A DNA stretch of 64,000 nucleotides from JACKBK01 sp963707275 (GTDB lineage: Bacteria > Chloroflexota > Anaerolineae > JAAEKA01). The number at the start of each line of letters is the position of its first letter. The stretch's first letter is position 1. The DNA is taken from the NCBI GenBank assembly GCA_963707275.1, contig CAVPPH010000005.1:124001-188000 (forward strand), in the 5' to 3' direction. The notes under the pieces are model-generated. The model saw only the letters and a program-made list of their open reading frames with translations. It was not told the DNA's origin and did no database searches. Shown piece after piece: positions 39,997 to 48,577 of the stretch. The position numbers and the translations under genes are program-made.

Positions 39997-41991
39997 ATGC
40001 GCATGGACGAGAAACGAATCATTCCAGAACTACCGCCTGAGGAGGCGCTGCAGGTCAAGGGGGCGGCGATGGCGGCAGCCATCACCGGCATCGCATTGAG
40101 CGATCTCCAGGGCCGGATCATCTACGTCAACCCGGCCTTTATGCGCATGTGGCGCTGCGAGGAAAGGGAGGTATTGGGTCTGCCTGCGACCGAGTTCTGG
40201 CAATATCCTGAGGATGCCTCTATCGTCATCGAGCATCTGCGGACTAAGGGAGACTGGAGCGGGGAGTTGATTGCGCGTCGCCGTGATGGCTCCCTCTTCG
40301 ACGTGCAACTGACCGCGTCCCTGGTGCGGGACACTGAGGCGCGTCCCCTCTATATGTTAGGCATCTTCTTGGACATCACCGACCGCAAGTGGCTCGACGC
40401 AGCCCTGCGAGAGCGCATAAAGGAGTTGCATCTGATCTATCAGCTGTCGGACCTGGCTCAGGATCCGGAGATCGGTCTGGTGCAGTTCCTCCAGGAAGCT
40501 GCCAACGTCTTGCCTTCAGGACTGCAATACCCGGACGATGCATGTGCTGCTGTAATCGTCCGGGGACAGGTCTACGCGAGCCCTGCGTTCCAGGACGCAC
40601 CCTGGCACCTGAGGAGCAGCATCAGGGTCGGCGGCATGGAAGTAGGTGGTGTCGTGGTGGCCTACCGGTCGCCTCATCCACCGGCCGACGAGGGTCCCTT
40701 CCTGGCCGAGGAACGCAGTTTGCTGGACGAGACAAGTCGCAGGATCGGCTTGTTTGTCGAGCGCAAGCAGGAACAAGAGGCGCTGCGTCGTAGCGAAGCT
40801 CGCTATCGAGGCCTGTTCGAGAATTCACCTATCGCGATATTCGAACAGGACTTCTCGGCGGTCAAGCAGCAGATTGAGCAGTGGCGCAGCGAGGGCGTGA
40901 CCGATTTCCGCACCCTGTTCGAGTCCCGACCCGATCTGGTTGCCCAATGCATCGCGTTGGTCAAGTTCCTCGACTTTGGCAAAGCCAGCCTCGCTCTGTA
41001 CGGGGCAACTAATGAGGCAGAACTGCGAGTGGGTCTGGAGCAGCTGGTGCCTCCCGAAGCGCGTCACCTCTTTGTCGACGAGTTGGTGTGGATCGCGGAA
41101 GGGCGGACAGCCTTTCAGTGGGAGGGGATAAACCGCAGATTTACCGGCGAGCCGATCAACATTCGCCTCCATTGGGCAGCCGAGCCAGGCTATGAGGACA
41201 CGCTGGCGCGCGTACTGGTGTCCATCGAAGACATCACCGAAGTGAAGCGCATGCAGCAGGAGATGATTCGCTCGGAGCGGCTGGCGGCCATGGGCCAGGT
41301 GACAGCGATCCTTGCCCACGAGGTGCAGAACCCGCTCCAGGCCATCCAGAGCAACCTGGAACTCATTGCTGACTATCCCCTGGACACTGACGAGCGGGAT
41401 GAGTGCCTGCGCATCTCCCGGCATGAGGTTGAACGGCTGCGAGAGATGACTCGCAATGTGTTAAACATGAGCCGCATCAACCCTGAGGCCTATCGCCCCG
41501 TGCGCCTGACCCAAGTATGGCAACAGGCGCATGCGCTCTTGGGCCTGGCTCTGCGCAACGCGGCTGTTGGGACTGTGGTTGATCTCGCCAACGACCTGCC
41601 CGCCGTCCACGGCTCCCTGGAACAGCTGGCGCAGGTCCTGATCAACTTGATTCTGAACGCCATCGAAAGCATGCCCAACGGCGGTGAAGTGCAAATTGGA
41701 GGCGCGATCGGCGACGAGCATCTGATAGTGACCTTCCGCAACAACGGCCCACCCATTCCAACTGAGCACCTGCCGAGGCTTTTCGAACCCTTCTTCACCA
41801 CCAAGCTCAGCGGCACCGGCCTGGGGCTGTTCGTCTCACACATGATCGTCCAACAGCACCAGGGTGAGCTGACCGCGGCCAACCTGCCCGGCGGCCAAGG
41901 CGTGCAGTTTACCATGGCTCTGCCTCTTGCGTCACCTTCCACGCCTGAACCCGAGGGCGTCGGGATCCCAGCCGAGGCAGCCGCGCCATGA
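39997..41991 (+). CDS. PAS/GAF sensor histidine kinase
   Basis: A soluble sensor kinase of 664 residues with no membrane segment. A PAS domain (about 20-125: MAAAITGIALSDLQGRIIYVN, with YMLGIFLDITDRK) is followed by a GAF-like region (about 135-255), a second PAS (about 265-415: EARYRGLFENSPIAIFEQDF) and the kinase core. The H-box is ERLAAMGQVTAILAHEVQNP (His about 442), the N-box is LAQVLINLILNAIESMPNGG, and the G boxes end in TTKLSGTGLGLFVSHMIVQQ. The ATG at 39997 sits behind GGAGAGG. Its stop overlaps the start of the receiver-HAD-ATPase gene (ATGA at 41988-41991), which marks that unusual protein as its likely phosphorylation target. Confidence 0.93.
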   Translation: MRMDEKRIIPELPPEEALQVKGAAMAAAITGIALSDLQGRIIYVNPAFMRMWRCEEREVLGLPATEFWQYPEDASIVIEHLRTKGDWSGELIARRRDGSLFDVQLTASLVRDTEARPLYMLGIFLDITDRKWLDAALRERIKELHLIYQLSDLAQDPEIGLVQFLQEAANVLPSGLQYPDDACAAVIVRGQVYASPAFQDAPWHLRSSIRVGGMEVGGVVVAYRSPHPPADEGPFLAEERSLLDETSRRIGLFVERKQEQEALRRSEARYRGLFENSPIAIFEQDFSAVKQQIEQWRSEGVTDFRTLFESRPDLVAQCIALVKFLDFGKASLALYGATNEAELRVGLEQLVPPEARHLFVDELVWIAEGRTAFQWEGINRRFTGEPINIRLHWAAEPGYEDTLARVLVSIEDITEVKRMQQEMIRSERLAAMGQVTAILAHEVQNPLQAIQSNLELIADYPLDTDERDECLRISRHEVERLREMTRNVLNMSRINPEAYRPVRLTQVWQQAHALLGLALRNAAVGTVVDLANDLPAVHGSLEQLAQVLINLILNAIESMPNGGEVQIGGAIGDEHLIVTFRNNGPPIPTEHLPRLFEPFFTTKLSGTGLGLFVSHMIVQQHQGELTAANLPGGQGVQFTMALPLASPSTPEPEGVGIPAEAAAP

Positions 41992-44230
41992 TCGCACCAG
42001 AGCGGGAGCTGCGTATCCTGATTGTCGACGAACTCGATGGGTGTCGCCCGCTCGCTGAGCCTGGGGCTGGGACTTTCGCGCAAGGACATCCACGCGATCG
42101 AAAGCTGCGGCTCGGGTGAGGAAGCTCTCAAGCGCCTGGCGGAGGTGCCTGTTGATCTGTTGATCTCCGATCTGCGGCTGCCCGGCATCGATGGCTTGTC
42201 GTTGCTGGAGCGCAGCCGCCACTTCAGCCCCGCAACTCGTAGCATCCTGATCACTGCCTACGGCTCGCCCGAGGTCGAGGAACGCGCCCGGGAGCTGGCA
42301 GACGCATACGTGGCCAAGCCGTTCATGATTCAGGACCTGCTCCTGGTTGTTGATGAAGTCATGCAACAAGCGCCGTCCTCCGCGCAGTCAGCAGCTGCCG
42401 GACCCCCGGCCGAGCCGACAGCGACGGTACTCCAGAGCCGCATCGAACAACGTCGTTCCGTCCACCTGACTGTGCTGGCCTGTGACTTCGACGGTACACT
42501 GGCTGAGAACGGCCAGATCACGCCTGCCACCTGGGAGATGCTGCGTGCTGCGCGCACAGCGGGCATCGCGCTGATCCTGGTTACTGGTCGCGCCCTGGAC
42601 AGCTTTCTGGCCGAAGGGCCGTTCGCCGAGGTGTTCGAAGCTATCGTGGCCGAAAACGGCGCGGTCGTGTACTTTCCCAGGCGCAACCACGTCGTGCTGC
42701 CCTTCGGTACGCTGGCGCCGGCCCTGTTGCAACAGTGGCACACCATGGACATTCCCGTTGAGCACGGCATGGCCATTGCTGCCACCGTGATACCGCACGA
42801 CGAAGCCATGTTGCGTGCCCTGCGCGAGAGCCATGGCTGTGCGACAGTGGAGTACAACCGCAACGCCATGATGGTCTTGCCCACCGGCGCCTCCAAGGGC
42901 AACGGCCTGCTCTTTGCCCTGGAGGAGTTGGGGTATTCGCCCCACAACGTCCTTGCGTGTGGCGATGCAGAGAACGACCAGAGCATGTTCGACGTGGCAG
43001 AGTTGGGCGTCGCAGTGGCTAATGCCATGCCAGGCCTGCGCAAGACAGCCGATGCCGTGCTGCCGGCGGCCAATGGTGCCGGGGTTCAGATGTTGCTGCG
43101 TGATCTGCTGGACGGTCAGGTTCCTGCCCACCGACCCCGGCCCGGCCGCGACCTGGTTCTCGGCCACCGGGCAAGCGGCGTACCGCTCCGGCTGGACCCC
43201 TTTGTCATGATCGAGACCAACATGGGGATTCTGGGATCAAGCGGGAGCGGCAAGTCGTGGCTGGCCGGGCTTCTGGTGGAGGAATTGCTCAAGCAGAAGT
43301 ACCAGGTGTGCATCATTGATCCCGAGGGTGACTACCGTGCGCTGGGCGCGTCGCCTCGCACCCTGCTGTTGGGAGGGGAGCACACACCGCTGCCGCCGGT
43401 GGCCAGTGTGCTCAACGTCGCCGAGTGGAACAACGTCAGCCTGGTGCTGGACCTTTCGATGTACGATTGGGAACAACGCAACCTCTACCTCAACGATTTC
43501 TTGCGCGCGCTGCGCGGTCTCCGCGCCGCGACGCGGCCGTCCCCATTACTTCCTGGTGGATGAGGTGCAGAACTTCTGCCCGCCAGAGGGAGGTGTGTTG
43601 ACCGAGTTGCTGCTGGATGCCATGCGTTGGGGCGGCTTTGGCCTGGTCAGCTACCGGCCCAGCCTGGTGGCGCGGCCCCTGCTGGAGCGACTGGATCACC
43701 TCCTGATCACCCGACTGGCTCTTCCCGAGGAGATGCTGACGCTGCAACCCTGGCTCAATCGTGACCAGGCATGTCGTATGGCGCTGGAGGAGCTGCCTAC
43801 CTTGCCGCGCGGGCAGGCCTTTCTCTGTTCCGCCAGGGACCGGCCCATCCTGACGCCGCAAACGGGCATGGTCAGGTTCCGCGTCGGCGTCCGCGCAGTT
43901 CCGCACATCCGGCATCTGCACAAGTACCTGCGCACCCCGCTGCCGGACGCCAAGCGTTTTTACTTTCGTTCACCCACCGGACAGGTCTTGGGCATGGCCG
44001 CGAGCCTTTGGGAGTTTCGGGAGCGGCTGGCTGATATGCCCGACAACTCGTTGTCGATGCACCTCACCCGTGGCGACTTCGCCGCCTGGTGCTCCGGCGT
44101 GTTGAACGACGAGGAACTGGCGCGGCGGATTGGCGCGGTCGCCGGCCAAAACTTGAAAGGGGACGCGCGGCGCAACGCGCTGCAAGAAGTCGTGGCCGAG
44201 CGCTACGAAGAACTAGAGATGCTGGTGTGA
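41988..44230 (+). CDS. Receiver - HAD phosphatase - HerA-type ATPase fusion, two frameshifts
   Basis: A protein of about 746 residues. A receiver domain (about 5-125) has the phospho-aspartate in VDLLISDLRLPGIDG and the lysine in AYVAKPF. A Cof-type HAD-IIB phosphatase follows (about 155-375: LACDFDGTLAENGQITPAT, LILVTGRALDSF, ASKGNGLLFALEELG, ACGDAENDQSMFDVAELGVA). Then comes a HerA/DUF87-type ATPase (about 390-620) with Walker A GSSGSGKSWLAGLL and Walker B YFLVDEVQNF. The end (about 640-745: FYFRSPTGQVLGMAASLWEF, HLTRGDFAAWCSGVLNDEEL) resembles DUF5752. Breaks near 42018 and 43538 each need one base removed. It overlaps the kinase gene. Receiver control of a phosphatase and a pump-like ATPase in one chain is unusual; the substrate is unknown. 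Confidence 0.87.
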
Positions 44231-44362
44231 GCTGGGATTGCAGCCGGCGGTGCTGCTCAACCTGTTTCTTGGGGGTGGCGCCAGCGAGCCGGTGCGTACC
44301 AACGAAGGACAAGCGAAGCAGGCAGGGCAACCGGTGCGAATGGCGGCCGAGGCGGTGCGATT

Positions 44363-44434
44363 GATCCCGGAACCGGGATCCAGGCGCGAAAACACCCGCT
44401 CCACAGTTGGGGGAAAGTAGACCGGGATCGGGTG
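44363..44434. repeat. GATCCCGG palindrome and 50-base repeat, copy 2
   Basis: GATCCCGG (44363-44370) and CCGGGATC (44373-44380) form a tight palindrome. It is followed at 44385-44434 by the second copy of the 50-base repeat seen at 39681. The group stands immediately before the transposase remnant and may be the left end of that element. Confidence 0.6.
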
Positions 44435-45370
44435 TTCGTGACCCTAGTATGCCGCAGTCGAGAACGAACCAACGTTGCCAGACTGAACAAACGAGCGATA
44501 CTGCCGATCGGGCTGGAAGAATACCACGAGTTGAGTCACGATAGCGCTCGCTTTCGAAGCTGGTTAGACAGCATGATCGAAACCTGCCCCGAGTTGTTTC
44601 CAGTCGGGATCACTCTTGGCTACGAATTGCACGACATATTGCCGGAGTCTGCTAAACTGCCAGGAGTGCGTTTTCGGCGCATCAAACTCAAGGCCACTGA
44701 TAACGAAGGCAGACAGATCGTACTGACGATCACTACCAGTGCCGTGATGCCGTACAAGGTCGCCTTGATGGACGAGGTTGGGAAGGTGCTTTTTCTGCGC
44801 AAGTTTGACGTGCCTTTTTGGGCGCTTGCCTATGTGTTCGGACGAGATGCCAGCTACTGGTATCGGGTGACAGCCGGTGTCGGATGAATTGAGATCGTTG
44901 GTACGACGGTCAAAGATGTAGACAAGCTGCCCGAGGATCTGCTGGCCGATGAAAAACATGTTCATTTTAGCGGCGAGAAAGGCTACATTGCAACGACGGT
45001 CGGCGGTGACTGTGTACTGGGAGCCTCTTTGGCATTGGACGCCGGTGAAGCCGCACTGACTGAGGCCTATAGCACGTTTCGAGAAGAAGCTCACCACGTG
45101 TTGCCCGACTATGCGCCTTAAACAGTCAATACTGACGGTTGGCAGGCAACCCAAAACGCTTGGCTGGCGTTTTTTCCCGCCATCACATTAATCCAGTGCT
45201 TCTTGCACGCCTTCAGCAAGATCCGCGCTTGCAGCAAGAAGCGACTGAAAACACCCTATCCAACTATCCAGCAGCTTTGTTCAGCATGGCAATTGGCTTC
45301 ACGATCTGCTCATATCGTCATCCTGTGCCGGTCTCCAAACCGCCCACAGAATCCATTCGAACCAGATAGT
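44432..45370 (+). pseudogene. Decayed transposase
   Basis: Three pieces of one transposase are separated by stop codons near 44885 and 45118 and a frame change near 45125. The first reads LPIGLEEYHELSHDSARFRS, PELFPVGITLGYELHD, VRFRRIKL, VLFLRKFDVPFWALAYVFGR and YWYRVTAG. The second reads EIVGTTVKDVDKLPEDLLAD, EKGYIATTVGGDCVLGAS and EEAHHVLPDYAP. The third reads VNTDGWQATQNAWLAFFP with IQCFLHAFSKIRACSKK. I recall this series from a widespread transposase family in Chloroflexota and cyanobacteria, where TDGW carries a catalytic aspartate, but cannot name the IS family. Homology ends near 45340, so the 3' end is lost or rearranged. Confidence 0.75.
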
Positions 45371-45489
45371 CCCATCGCTCGGAATAATCTCAGACAGACA
45401 TTGGTAGCTCGCTGCCTGCCGTGGCAAGCTGCAAATGCTATGCTGATTGCTGTAGAGTTGTCAATAATGCATCCACTCAGGAGTACGCG

Positions 45490-47655
45490 GTGACCTCAGC
45501 AGAAACAGCAAAATACACGAATCACCTGATCCACGAAACCAGCCCTTACTTGCGCCAGCACGCCCACAACCCGGTGGACTGGTATCCCTGGGGCGAGGAG
45601 GCGCTGGCCCGCTCCCGCGCCGAGGACAAGCCGATCTTCCTCAGCATCGGCTACTCAGCCTGCCACTGGTGCCACGTCATGGAGCACGAGTCCTTCGAGG
45701 ACGAGCAGACGGCGGCGCTGATGAACGAGCTGTTCGTCAACATCAAGGTCGATCGCGAGGAACGGCCCGACCTCGACGGCATCTACATGCAGGCGGTGCA
45801 GGCTATGACTGGCCAGGGCGGCTGGCCGATGAGCGTCTGGTTGACGCCCGACGGCTCTCCGTTCTACGGCGGCACCTATTTTCCGCCCTTCGAGCGCTAC
45901 GGCATGCCTAGCTTCCGGCGCGTGCTGACATCGGTGGCTGACGCCTATCGCAACCGGCGCAGCGACATCGAGCAAAGTGCGGGCCGGCTGCGCACTGCCA
46001 TCCAGCGCAGCGCGGGCGCGACTGGTTCGGCCGAGGGCACACTGGACGACCTGGTCGCGGAGCAGGCGTTCAAGGGAATGGCGCGTGACTACGACTCCAT
46101 CAACGGCGGCTTTGGCAGCGCGCCCAAGTTTCCCCAGCCGATGACGCTGAGCTTCCTGCTGCGCTATCACCGGCGGACAGGCAACCGGCAGGCGCTCGAG
46201 ATGGTGTCCTATTCGTTGCGCAAGATGGCGCGCGGCGGGATGTATGACCAACTGGGCGGCGGCTTCCATCGCTACTCGGTGGATGAGCGCTGGTTTACAC
46301 CTCATTTTGAAAAAATGCAGTACGACAATGCGCAACTAGCGCGGCTGCTGGTGGAGACGTGGCAGGTAACGGGCGATCCCGAGTTCCGGCGCGTTGCCGA
46401 GGAGACGCTGGACTACGTCGTGCGTGAAATGACCAACTCATCGGGCGGGTTTTACTCGACGCAAGACGCCGACAGCGAGGGCGAGGAAGGGAAGTTCTTT
46501 CTTTGGGACCTGGAGGAACTGAAGGACCTGTTGGGAACTCAGGATGCGCAGTTGGTGGCGGCTTACTATGACGTGACCACGCGTGGCAACTTCGAGGGCA
46601 AGAACATTTTGCACGTCGATCACGACGCGGAGAAGGTCGCCGGCAAGCTAGGCGTTACGGTGGACGAACTGCGTACCGCGTTAGACCGCAGTCGCCCCAT
46701 GCTCTTCGCTCAGCGCGAGAAGCGCATCAAGCCGGCCCGGGACGATAAAGTTCTGGCTGAATGGAACGGCATGATGCTGCGCGCCTTTGCTTACGCGTCT
46801 GGCGTCTTCGGGCGCGACGACTACCGCCAGATCGCCGAGGCCAACGCCGAGTTCATCCTTCGCGAGATGGTGGCGCCGGGCGGCCCCACTGGCTCGGTCG
46901 GAGACCGGCCAGAGCAAGAGCAAGACCAAGAACTGATTACCCTCCGCCTCCACCGCTCCTGGGCGCCGGCATCGCTGACCGGCGGCGTGGCGCAGGCCAA
47001 GCTCAATGGCTATCTGGAGGACTACGCCAACGTGGCTGACGGGCTGATTGAGTTGTATCAATTGACCTTCGATCTGCGCTGGTTGCGGGCCGCGCGCGAC
47101 CTGGCCGACGTGATGATCGAACGGTTCTGGGACGAGCGTCATGGCGGCTTTTTCCAGACCAGCAATGACCACGAGGCGCTGATCGCCCGGCCCAAGGATT
47201 TCACCGACAACGCAGTGCCTTCGGGCAACTCGGTGGCCACCGATGTGTTGCTCAGGCTGGCTGCGCTGACCGGCGACGACGGCTATGCCGGTCTGGCAGA
47301 GTCGATCCTGCTGTTGATGCGGGAGAGCATGATGCGCTACCCACTGGGCTTTGGTCATCTGTTGGGCGCGCTGGAACGCTATCTGGCGCGACCACAAGAG
47401 ATCGTGGTCATCGGCCAGTTCACCGACGCGTGGACACAGGCACTTCTGGCCGAGGTGCGAGGACGTTTCCTGCCCAACGCAGTGTTGGCAGGCGCAGCAT
47501 CGGATGATGTCGCCGCGTCTGCCGCTTCCGACGTACCGCTGCTGGCGGGTCGGGCGCAGGTTGGCGGCGCGCCGACGGCCTACGTCTGTGAGAACTTTGC
47601 CTGCCAGTTGCCGGTGACGGACCGGCTAGTGTTTGCCCGCCAGTTAGATAACTGA
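45490..47655 (+). CDS. YyaL/DUF255 thioredoxin-fold and glycosidase-like protein
   Basis: A 721-residue cytoplasmic protein of the YyaL/SPATA20 family. The N-terminal thioredoxin-like DUF255 domain opens TNHLIHETSPYLRQHAHNPV and DWYPWGEEAL, with the CxxC in IGYSACHWCHVMEHESFED, and continues VNIKVDREERPDLDGIY and GQGGWPMSVWLTPDG. The remaining 500 residues are a six-hairpin-like barrel (GGFGSAPKFPQPM, GGGFHRYSVDERWFTPHFEK, FYSTQDADSEGEEGKFF, DDKVLAEWNGMML, DNAVPSGNSV). The GTG at 45490 follows AGGAG (45478-45482). The family is very widespread, but its reaction is not firmly known. No link with its neighbours is evident. Confidence 0.95.
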   Translation: MTSAETAKYTNHLIHETSPYLRQHAHNPVDWYPWGEEALARSRAEDKPIFLSIGYSACHWCHVMEHESFEDEQTAALMNELFVNIKVDREERPDLDGIYMQAVQAMTGQGGWPMSVWLTPDGSPFYGGTYFPPFERYGMPSFRRVLTSVADAYRNRRSDIEQSAGRLRTAIQRSAGATGSAEGTLDDLVAEQAFKGMARDYDSINGGFGSAPKFPQPMTLSFLLRYHRRTGNRQALEMVSYSLRKMARGGMYDQLGGGFHRYSVDERWFTPHFEKMQYDNAQLARLLVETWQVTGDPEFRRVAEETLDYVVREMTNSSGGFYSTQDADSEGEEGKFFLWDLEELKDLLGTQDAQLVAAYYDVTTRGNFEGKNILHVDHDAEKVAGKLGVTVDELRTALDRSRPMLFAQREKRIKPARDDKVLAEWNGMMLRAFAYASGVFGRDDYRQIAEANAEFILREMVAPGGPTGSVGDRPEQEQDQELITLRLHRSWAPASLTGGVAQAKLNGYLEDYANVADGLIELYQLTFDLRWLRAARDLADVMIERFWDERHGGFFQTSNDHEALIARPKDFTDNAVPSGNSVATDVLLRLAALTGDDGYAGLAESILLLMRESMMRYPLGFGHLLGALERYLARPQEIVVIGQFTDAWTQALLAEVRGRFLPNAVLAGAASDDVAASAASDVPLLAGRAQVGGAPTAYVCENFACQLPVTDRLVFARQLDN

Positions 47656-47725
47656 GAATGCTCAACCCGTCCGCATCGTGAGTCTACAGACCGAGGCGAC
47701 TCGTCAAGTACTTATGTTAGCGGTA

Positions 47726-48103
47726 TCAGTCAGCAGCGCCAATTGGCAGCTTGCGGATGCGAATCCTGCTTTGTTCAAACACGATCAAACTGCCTCCCTT
47801 CAGCAAGGGAAGGATATTCTCCAGGTTGGCCAGCAGCAACTCCAATTGTCGCCCAGGTATTCTGTCTGTTCCCCGTCGAAACAAGATTACCGATGGCTTT
47901 GCTTCATTTCGCAGCGCCAGAAGTGTTCCAAAGTCGGTGTCTGCCGATACGACAGTGCGCCCCTCTTGTGCGGCCAGGTCGAAGATTTGCTGATCCGAAG
48001 CGCTAGCCATGTTGACCTCCCGCACATGGACAGCATCATAACCAGCAACCACCAATCCAACTGCAATCTGTGGTGACAGTGCGTTGTCGATCAGGAATTT
48101 CAT
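47726..48103 (-). CDS. DUF5615 PIN-like toxin
   Basis: A 125-residue Mut7-C/PIN-like protein. It opens MKFLIDNALSPQIAVGL and continues GYDAVHVREV, SASDQQIFDLAAQEGRTVVS and ADTDFGTLLAL, placing acidic residues (D6, E-rich turn, D in SADTDFG) as in PIN-type ribonucleases. Its start overlaps the end of the DUF433 gene by four bases (48100-48103), the usual arrangement of this toxin-antitoxin type. The predicted role is RNA cleavage when antitoxin is lost; the actual target is unknown. Confidence 0.88.
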   Translation of the reverse strand: MKFLIDNALSPQIAVGLVVAGYDAVHVREVNMASASDQQIFDLAAQEGRTVVSADTDFGTLLALRNEAKPSVILFRRGTDRIPGRQLELLLANLENILPLLKGGSLIVFEQSRIRIRKLPIGAAD

Positions 48104-48330
48104 GCCGGTTGCACAAGAGGAATCTCGCGCTCTCGCACCGCCTCTGCGGCGTAACGAAGCGCCTCGCGAACATCTTCGCTCTCAAGATCTGGAAATGCCT
48201 CGAGTATTTCCGGCAGGCTCATGCCTTCTGCGACCATGTCCACGACCGTCGCCACGGGAATGCGAAGCCCGCGAATACATGGAACGCCGCTCATTTGATT
48301 AGTATCTATGGTAATGCGTCGATAGATCAT
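48100..48330 (-). CDS. DUF433 antitoxin
   Basis: A 76-residue DUF433 protein: ITIDTNQMSGVPCIRGLRIP, VATVVDMVAEGMSLPEILEA and FPDLESEDVREALRYAAEAV. This winged-helix-like domain is the usual partner and DNA-binding repressor of DUF5615 toxins. It is first in the two-gene operon and has a clear promoter (48373-48400), which it may repress. Confidence 0.9.
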   Translation of the reverse strand: MIYRRITIDTNQMSGVPCIRGLRIPVATVVDMVAEGMSLPEILEAFPDLESEDVREALRYAAEAVREREIPLVQPA

Positions 48331-48372
48331 CAGGAGTACCTCGGTGCAACTATCCTTCTGTCGCGTGGCTGC

Positions 48373-48400
48373 ATTATAGCTAGTTTCCGGACGCGAGCAA
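48373..48400 (-). promoter_or_regulatory. Promoter of the DUF433/DUF5615 operon
   Basis: On the minus strand TTGCTC (complement of 48395-48400), a 16-nt spacer and a perfect TATAAT (complement of 48373-48378), about 43 bases before the DUF433 start. Confidence 0.7.
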
Positions 48401-48577
48401 AGGGCCGTTTGCGCGACAGCCTGCCGTTAAATGTGCAGTGACTATTATTGTTATTTGGGGTATACCGGCACGATTTTCCAAAACACGTCGGGGCGAGCAA
48501 ACTTTTTGTGCCCACCGCGCATGAAACAGGGGACCGACAACAACCAGAATGTTTCCCACGAAAGGAAAGAAGAAACC

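Noticed and set aside
41988..44230. Three separate genes (receiver, HAD, ATPase)
   Set aside because: Receiver, HAD and the first part of the ATPase share one open frame without stops from about 42022 to 43563; only single-base breaks near 42018 and 43538 interrupt it.
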